Of a stretch of 64,000 bases of DNA, positions 59,308-64,000 are shown piece by piece. The DNA lies in the NCBI RefSeq assembly GCF_049195245.1, contig NZ_JBMIRR010000026.1:310001-374000 (forward strand), written 5' to 3'. This stretch comes from Arenimonas sp049195245 (GTDB taxonomy: Bacteria > Pseudomonadota > Gammaproteobacteria > Xanthomonadales > Xanthomonadaceae). Both the position numbers and the translations under genes were made by a program. Under the pieces are notes generated by a model. It was not told where the DNA came from. It did not search any database and worked only from the letters and a program-made list of their open reading frames with translations. Every line of letters starts with the position of its first letter. Position 1 is the first letter of the stretch.

Positions 59308-59396
59308 CCCCGAAACGAAAACATACCAGGTATGTTTTCCGGCCCGCCTGTCTCACTGAGAGTGAAAACATACCTGGTATGTTTTCACGGGGGTCA
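59305..59396. repeat. Intergenic palindrome, copy C of the ATACCAGGTAT family
   Basis: Two perfect 23-base palindromes (59317-59339 and 59364-59386), each centred on ACATACCAGGTATGT or its complement, face each other within a larger inverted repeat. Its outer ends TGACCCC (59305) and GGGGTCA (59390-59396) include the stop codons of both convergent genes. The right half shares TCTCA-TGAGA and the core with the copy at 37812. It is a likely bidirectional transcription end. Confidence 0.9.
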
Positions 59397-59987
59397 GGGG
59401 CTGACGTTGATGAAGCGGAGGAATTCCGCGCGGGTGCGGGCGTCCTCGCGGAAGTCGCCCAGCATCTTGGAGGTGACCATGCTGACGCCGCGCTTGTGGA
59501 TGCCGCGGGTGGTCATGCACTCGTGTGCACCCACCACCACCACGCCGACGCCGCGCGGCTGCAGCACGTCCTGGATGCAGCCGGCGATCTGCGCCGTCAT
59601 CTTTTCCTGCACCTGGAACCGGCGCGCATAGGCTTCGACCACGCGCGCCAGCTTGCTGATGCCCACCACCTTGCCGCTGGGCAGGTAGCCGATGTGCGCC
59701 TTGCCGATGATCGGCGCCATGTGGTGTTCGCAGTGCGATTCGAACTCGATGTCGCGCAGCACGATCATCTCGTCGTAGCCGGCCACTTCCTTGAAGGTGC
59801 GCTCCAGGTACTCGCGCGGATCGATGCGGTAGCCGCTGAACCAGTCGCCATAGGCCTTCGCCACGCGCTTGGGCGTGTCGAGCAGGCCTTCGCGCGCAGG
59901 GTCTTCGCCGGCCCAGCGCAGCAGCACCCGCACCGCATCCTCGGCCTGGGCCTGCGTGACCTCGTCGGCTTTGTCATCGGCGCTCAT
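59394..59987 (-). CDS. folE: GTP cyclohydrolase I
   Basis: The 197-residue enzyme converts GTP to dihydroneopterin triphosphate, the first step of folate synthesis. Family signatures are clear: FESHCEHHMAPIIGKAHIGY with zinc Cys and His residues, LPSGKVVGISKLARVVEAYA, and the late VVGAHECMTTRGI, which supplies the other zinc Cys. ATG 59987 has GGAG eight bases upstream. Nine residues upstream of it look non-coding. Confidence 0.95.
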   Translation of the reverse strand: MSADDKADEVTQAQAEDAVRVLLRWAGEDPAREGLLDTPKRVAKAYGDWFSGYRIDPREYLERTFKEVAGYDEMIVLRDIEFESHCEHHMAPIIGKAHIGYLPSGKVVGISKLARVVEAYARRFQVQEKMTAQIAGCIQDVLQPRGVGVVVVGAHECMTTRGIHKRGVSMVTSKMLGDFREDARTRAEFLRFINVSP

Positions 59988-60058
59988 CGGCAACACTCCA
60001 GGCAGGGGACGCACAGTTTAGCCAAGCGCCGTGACCCCGCCGCGAAGGCGCGGCAAGC

Positions 60059-61288
60059 TCAGCCCGGCCGGGTGCTGCGATGGGAAACCCAGCCGGCGAC
60101 GGCGACGATCAGCGCCGACAGCAGGAAGGGCGCGCCCGGGAAATCCACGCCCAGCGCCGGATTGATCGCGCTGGCGAACACGGTGGCGAAGATCATCGGC
60201 GCAAACACGCCCGACAGGCTGCCCAGGCTCATGAAGGCGCCCTGCAGACGCCCCTGCTCGTCGGGCCCCACCCGCGCGGTCGCCAGCGCCTGCACCGCCG
60301 GATTGGCCAGCCCCCAGAACGCCATCACCGGAATGCCGGCCAGGAACCACGCGCCGGTCGGCGCAAACGCATACACCAGGAAACCCGCCAGCCCGCAGGC
60401 CTGCCCCACCAGCAGCGCACGGCGCTCTCCGATGGCCTTGACGATGCGGCCCGTCAGCCCGGCCTGCACCAGCGCCGTGCAGATGCCGACCAGGGCCAGC
60501 ACGTAGCCCACCTCCTTCGTGCCCCAGTCGTAGCGGTAGGCCGCGAACAGCACGAACACGGTGGGGAACACGTAGTGCGCCAGGTTGTCGAGCAGGATCA
60601 CCGCCGCCAGGCCGAACACCTGCGGATAACGCCGGATCATCAGCACCGAGCCGACCGGATTGGCATGCGCCCAGTCGAACTTGGGGCTGCGGCGTTCCGG
60701 CGGCAGCGATTCGGGCAGCACGAAGTAGCCGTACAGGAAATTCGCCAGCGCCAGCGCCGAGGCCGCCCAGAACGGGGCCCGCAGGTCGATGTCGCCCAGC
60801 AGCCCGCCCGCCACCGGCCCGATGATGAAGCCCAGGCCGAAGGCCGCACCGAGCATGCCGTAGCTGCGGGCGCGGTCGGCCGGCGCCACCACGTCGGCGA
60901 TGTAGGCATTGGCGATGGAGAAGCTGGCCGCCGTGATGCCCGAGATGACGCGGCCCACGAACAGCCACGGCAGCGTGTTCGCCAGCGCCATGAAGATGAA
61001 GTCCACGCCCAGCCCGAAGCACGAGATCAGGATCACCGGCCGCCGCCCGAACCGGTCCGACAGCGCGCCCTGGATCGGCGAGAACACGAACTGCACGGCC
61101 GAGAACACCATGCCGAACAGGCCCACCCACATCACCGCCGTGCCGGTGTCGCCGCCCGCGAACTCTTCCACCAGGTGCGGCAGCACCGGGATGATCAGCC
61201 CGAAGGCGAGGATGTCGATCAGCACCGTGACGAAGATGAAGATCATCGCGGCGCGGCGCGGAGGCGCGCGGTCCAGGGGTGCGTCCAA
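60059..61288 (-). CDS. MFS transporter, TetA-like
   Basis: The 409-residue protein has 12 helices and the MFS motif between helices 2 and 3, GALSDRFGRRPVIL, with an N-terminal FGLIIPVLPHL typical of the TetA drug/proton antiporter branch. Distant TetA relatives export varied compounds, so tetracycline resistance should not be inferred. TTG 61288 has GGAG eight bases upstream. Confidence 0.88.
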   Translation of the reverse strand: MDAPLDRAPPRRAAMIFIFVTVLIDILAFGLIIPVLPHLVEEFAGGDTGTAVMWVGLFGMVFSAVQFVFSPIQGALSDRFGRRPVILISCFGLGVDFIFMALANTLPWLFVGRVISGITAASFSIANAYIADVVAPADRARSYGMLGAAFGLGFIIGPVAGGLLGDIDLRAPFWAASALALANFLYGYFVLPESLPPERRSPKFDWAHANPVGSVLMIRRYPQVFGLAAVILLDNLAHYVFPTVFVLFAAYRYDWGTKEVGYVLALVGICTALVQAGLTGRIVKAIGERRALLVGQACGLAGFLVYAFAPTGAWFLAGIPVMAFWGLANPAVQALATARVGPDEQGRLQGAFMSLGSLSGVFAPMIFATVFASAINPALGVDFPGAPFLLSALIVAVAGWVSHRSTRPG

Positions 61289-61338
61289 GCGGCCGGCTCC
61301 GGGGTGAAGGCGCGCAGTCTAGCCGACCGCGGCCCGGT

Positions 61339-61923
61339 CTATGGGGTCAGCCAGCTGGCCTGCCAGACGCCAGCCGCGCGGTCGAAGCGGGCGCGGACAT
61401 GGCCGGCCGCGGACAGGCAAAGCCAGTCCAGCGACATCACCTGCAGACGCACCAGGGCGAAATTGCCGCGGGCCACGTCCAGGCCCGCGTCGTCGGTACG
61501 GGCGGTGGCGTGCTTCGGCCCGCCCTCGCCGGGTGCTTCGGCCACCGTGCCGGGAGCCCGCTGGCCCGCGTAGTTCACGCGGGCGGCACGGCCGCTGGCC
61601 GACCAGGCCGCGTCCGCCTCGGCATCGTCCAGGTGCAACTGCACGGTGCCCGACAGACGCAGCTGTTCGCCGTGGCCAAAGAAGCACCAGGCCACCCGCG
61701 GGTCGGCGCCCAGCTGCAAGCACTTCGGACTGCGCCGGTCGGTGTGGAACGCGACCGTGCCTGTCCCGGGGTCCACGGCGCGCAGCACGGCATAACGTGC
61801 CTGCGGGCCGTCGGCCGAGGACGAAGCCAGTACGCCCTGGTGGAAGGGATCGGCACGGCCGCGCGCGCCCGCGAGCAGGCGTGCCCAGGCATGGGTCCAG
61901 ATGGCGTCGAGGGAGTCGTGCAC
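61339..61923 (-). CDS. Pyridoxamine 5'-phosphate oxidase-like flavoprotein
   Basis: The 194-residue protein starts at GTG 61923 and shows the split-barrel pattern of the PNPOx-like family: YAVLRAVDPGTGTVAFHTDR, RSPKCLQLGADPRVAWCFF, and a late LDWLCLSAAGHVRARF. True PdxH residues were not verified, so the substrate is uncertain. It lies 43 bases after the methyltransferase start side and is co-oriented with its neighbours. Confidence 0.82.
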   Translation of the reverse strand: MHDSLDAIWTHAWARLLAGARGRADPFHQGVLASSSADGPQARYAVLRAVDPGTGTVAFHTDRRSPKCLQLGADPRVAWCFFGHGEQLRLSGTVQLHLDDAEADAAWSASGRAARVNYAGQRAPGTVAEAPGEGGPKHATARTDDAGLDVARGNFALVRLQVMSLDWLCLSAAGHVRARFDRAAGVWQASWLTP

Positions 61924-61966
61924 GACGTGGATTGCAGCAGGCGCGCCGTGTGCGGCGCGGCAAGGC

Positions 61967-63139
61967 TCACTCGACCCGGCAGAACACCGCCTTCAGGTAG
62001 CGGCTTTCCTTCACGTGGGCCATGAACGGATGGTCGGCGCCGGCGCCGGCCACCTTCAGGATCTGCACGGTGCGCCCGGCGTAGAAGGCCGCGCGGCGGA
62101 TCATGTCCAGGAACTCCTCCTCGCCCACCAGGCCGGTGCACGAGCAGGTGAGCAGCACGCCGCCGGGCTTGATCACCTGCATGGCGAGCTTGTTCATGTC
62201 GTTGTACTTCTTCAGCGCGGCAATGACCTGCTCGCGGTCGCGGGTGAGCTTGGCGGGGTCCAGGATCACCACGTCGAACTGCTCGCCGCGCTGGTGCGCG
62301 TCGCGCAGGTAGTGGAACAGGTCGGCCTGGACGAACTTCACCCGGGCGTCGTTGAGCCGCGCGTTCTTTTCGGCGACCTCCAGGATCTCCTCGTCCAGGT
62401 CGATGCCGATCACCTCGTCGGCGCCGCCGCGGGCCTTGGCATAGATGGCGAAGCCGCCGGAATTGCAGCAGATGTCGAGCACGCGCTTGCCGGCCGTGAA
62501 CCGGGTGAGGAACTCGCGGTTGTCGCGCTGGTCGGCGAAGAAGCCGGTCTTGTGGCCGCTGCCCGGGCTGGCCCGGAACTTCAGGCCATGCTCGGTGATG
62601 ACGCTGGGCTCGGGCGCCGGCGGCGAGCGGAAGTCGAAGCTCTCCTGCTTCTGCACGTGCTCTTCGGAGAAACTGTAGAAGCGGCAGCCGGGGAATTCGG
62701 CGCGCAGCGCGGCGTAGATCCACTCGCGGTAGCGGAACGGCCCGGCCGAGAAGAACTCCACCACCAGCAGGTCGGCGTAGCGGTCCACCACCAGGCCCGA
62801 GATGCCGTCGCCTTCGGAATGCACCACGCGCCAGGCGTCGGTGGTCTCGTCCAGCTTGAGCAGGTCGCGGCGCAGGGCCACGGCCGCGCGGATCCTGCGC
62901 GCGAACCAGGCCTCGTCGATGGCCTCGTCCGGGTCCTCGGTGAGCACGCGCAGAGCGATGCGCGAATGGCCGTTGTAGAAACCGCGTCCCACCCACACCC
63001 CGGTGTTGTCGACGATGTCGACCAGGCTGCCCGGCTTGGGCTTGGCGACCGGCTTTTCGACCATCTTCTGGAAGATCCAGGGATGGTTGGAACGGCGTTC
63101 GATCTTGAGGCGGACTACGGGCAGGGCATCGGTCGTCAT
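61967..63139 (-). CDS. Class I methyltransferase, RlmI-like (23S rRNA m5C family)
   Basis: The 390-residue protein has an N-terminal PUA-like domain (RRSNHPWIFQKMVE, VDNTGVWVGRGFYN) and a Rossmann methyltransferase domain (LDICCNSGGFAIYA, IGIDLDEEILEVAEKNA). Motif IV reads LDPAKLT rather than the DPPK of Escherichia coli RlmI, and a late LLTCSCTG holds the usual cysteines. It probably methylates rRNA, but the site may differ from m5C1962. Confidence 0.87.
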   Translation of the reverse strand: MTTDALPVVRLKIERRSNHPWIFQKMVEKPVAKPKPGSLVDIVDNTGVWVGRGFYNGHSRIALRVLTEDPDEAIDEAWFARRIRAAVALRRDLLKLDETTDAWRVVHSEGDGISGLVVDRYADLLVVEFFSAGPFRYREWIYAALRAEFPGCRFYSFSEEHVQKQESFDFRSPPAPEPSVITEHGLKFRASPGSGHKTGFFADQRDNREFLTRFTAGKRVLDICCNSGGFAIYAKARGGADEVIGIDLDEEILEVAEKNARLNDARVKFVQADLFHYLRDAHQRGEQFDVVILDPAKLTRDREQVIAALKKYNDMNKLAMQVIKPGGVLLTCSCTGLVGEEEFLDMIRRAAFYAGRTVQILKVAGAGADHPFMAHVKESRYLKAVFCRVE

Positions 63140-63199
63140 GCCCGAATTGTACCGGCCGGCGACCCCGGGCGCCCGCGGCGGGCCTGTCCGGCCCGGGGG

Positions 63200-64000
63200 C
63201 TAGGCTTCCGCGGCGCCGTGAACGCGGTCGCCACCGGCGCGCTTGGCCACGTACATGGCCTCGTCGGCGCGCTTGACCAGAACGTCCAGCTGCACCTGCT
63301 CGCCCACCATGGCCGCCACGCCGATGGACATCGGGCAGGCCACGGCGCGACCGCGGAACTGGAAGGGGGTCTCGACCAGCGCCGCGCGCAGGCGTTCGGC
63401 CACGATGCGGCCGCCCGGCCCGTCGGTGTTGGGCAGCAGCACCACGAATTCGTCGCCACCCAGCCGGCACAGCAGGTCCTCGCCGCGCAGTACGCGGTTG
63501 GCGATCATGGCCAGGTGTTGCAGCAGCCGGTCGCCGGCCTCGTGGCCCAGGCCGTCGTTGACCTGCTTGAACTGGTCCAGGTCCACGAGCAGGGCCGCCA
63601 GCGGACGGCCCGAGCGCCGCGCCGCGGCGACCATCGCCTTGCCCTGGGTATCCAGCGCGCTGCGCGCCAGCACGCCGGTCAGGGTGTCCACCGTGGCCAG
63701 CCTTCGCACCGCGGCGTAGGCGCGCTCGGCGTGCATCAGCACGAAGGCCAGGCTGAGGAAGACCACCCCGGTGTTCATGTAGAGGAAGACCAGCAGGTCA
63801 CTGGCGCCGGCTTCCAGCAGCTGGCCCGATGGCCGCGGCCAGAGCACGTGGTCGACCAGCCGCGCGCCCAGGGTCACCACGCCCAGCAGGGCGAAGGCCG
63901 CGGCCGCGCGCCCGGCATGCGCGGTGGTGTCGCGGGCCGCGTGGCGCAGCGCCCAGGCCATGGCCAGCAGCAGCACCATGCCGGCGGCGGAGTTGAGGAT
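63200..64000 (-). CDS. Diguanylate cyclase (GGDEF), 5' end cut by the window edge
   Basis: The frame stays open to the right edge, so the protein is longer than the 267 visible residues. Two to three helices (VLLLAMAWALRHAAR, FALLGVVTLGARLVDHVLW, VVFLSLAFVLMHAE) lead to a GGDEF domain with an intact active site (LGGDEFVVLLP). An RxxD inhibitory site sits five residues before it (RGEDLLCRL). It should make cyclic-di-GMP and be feedback-inhibited. Confidence 0.9.
   Translation of the reverse strand: MLNSAAGMVLLLAMAWALRHAARDTTAHAGRAAAAFALLGVVTLGARLVDHVLWPRPSGQLLEAGASDLLVFLYMNTGVVFLSLAFVLMHAERAYAAVRRLATVDTLTGVLARSALDTQGKAMVAAARRSGRPLAALLVDLDQFKQVNDGLGHEAGDRLLQHLAMIANRVLRGEDLLCRLGGDEFVVLLPNTDGPGGRIVAERLRAALVETPFQFRGRAVACPMSIGVAAMVGEQVQLDVLVKRADEAMYVAKRAGGDRVHGAAEA

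Noticed and set aside
60059..61288. Tetracycline resistance gene
   Set aside because: The protein is TetA-like in topology and motif only; nothing in the context suggests resistance or mobility.

Overview
The window is about 70% GC, densely packed and bacterial. Gene content and protein sequences point to a member of the Lysobacterales (Xanthomonadales), such as Lysobacter, Luteimonas or a relative. This rests on recognising families by eye, not on a database search. Most of it is core chromosome. I see no rRNA or tRNA gene, no insertion sequence, no CRISPR array and no prophage.

Left third (1-25 kb): a serine hydrolase of the beta-lactamase fold sits beside a truncated gene. An amber-interrupted small gene follows, with a good sigma-54 promoter in front of it. 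Next is a four-gene operon: a YtrA-type GntR regulator, an ABC ATPase, a permease and a membrane acyltransferase. Nitrogen control appears as ntrB without an adjacent ntrC, then an AlgB/KinB-like two-component pair, two tandem paralogues of unknown function, and glnA. The glnA gene has a textbook sigma-54 promoter, an NtrC-type dyad upstream and a clear rho-independent terminator. After uppP come a TPR protein, a YheT hydrolase, a PlsC-type acyltransferase, a hotdog thioesterase and a YkvA-like protein in one orientation. A phospholipase D-like lipoprotein, two exported proteins, a YceI protein, SixA and a ParA-like ATPase complete this part.

Middle (25-50 kb): gltBD (glutamate synthase) ends in a small membrane protein. 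A Ycf46-like AAA ATPase, an AEC transporter, a DUF885 lipoprotein and a gamma-glutamyltransferase follow. An EAL response regulator and a large hybrid kinase form a pair. Then come an exported SGNH hydrolase, an anchored proline-rich protein, an Lnt-like amidohydrolase with a long C-terminal extension, and a single-chain indolepyruvate ferredoxin oxidoreductase.

Right part (50-64 kb): a BlaI/M56 pair has two visible operators, and its M56 protein ends in six 34-residue repeats. A divergent ECF sigma factor overlaps a membrane-protein gene. A Ser/Thr kinase and a second sigma factor run tail to tail with overlapping coding ends. The window closes with folE, a TetA-like transporter, a PNPOx-like protein, an RlmI-like methyltransferase and a truncated GGDEF protein.

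Three points stand out. Related long palindromes built on RTACCAGGTAT lie in three convergent intergenic gaps, at 37.8, 50.2 and 59.3 kb. The M56 repeats are spaced by exactly 102 nt. Glutamine synthetase, glutamate synthase and NtrB lie within 25 kb of each other, with sigma-54 signals visible.
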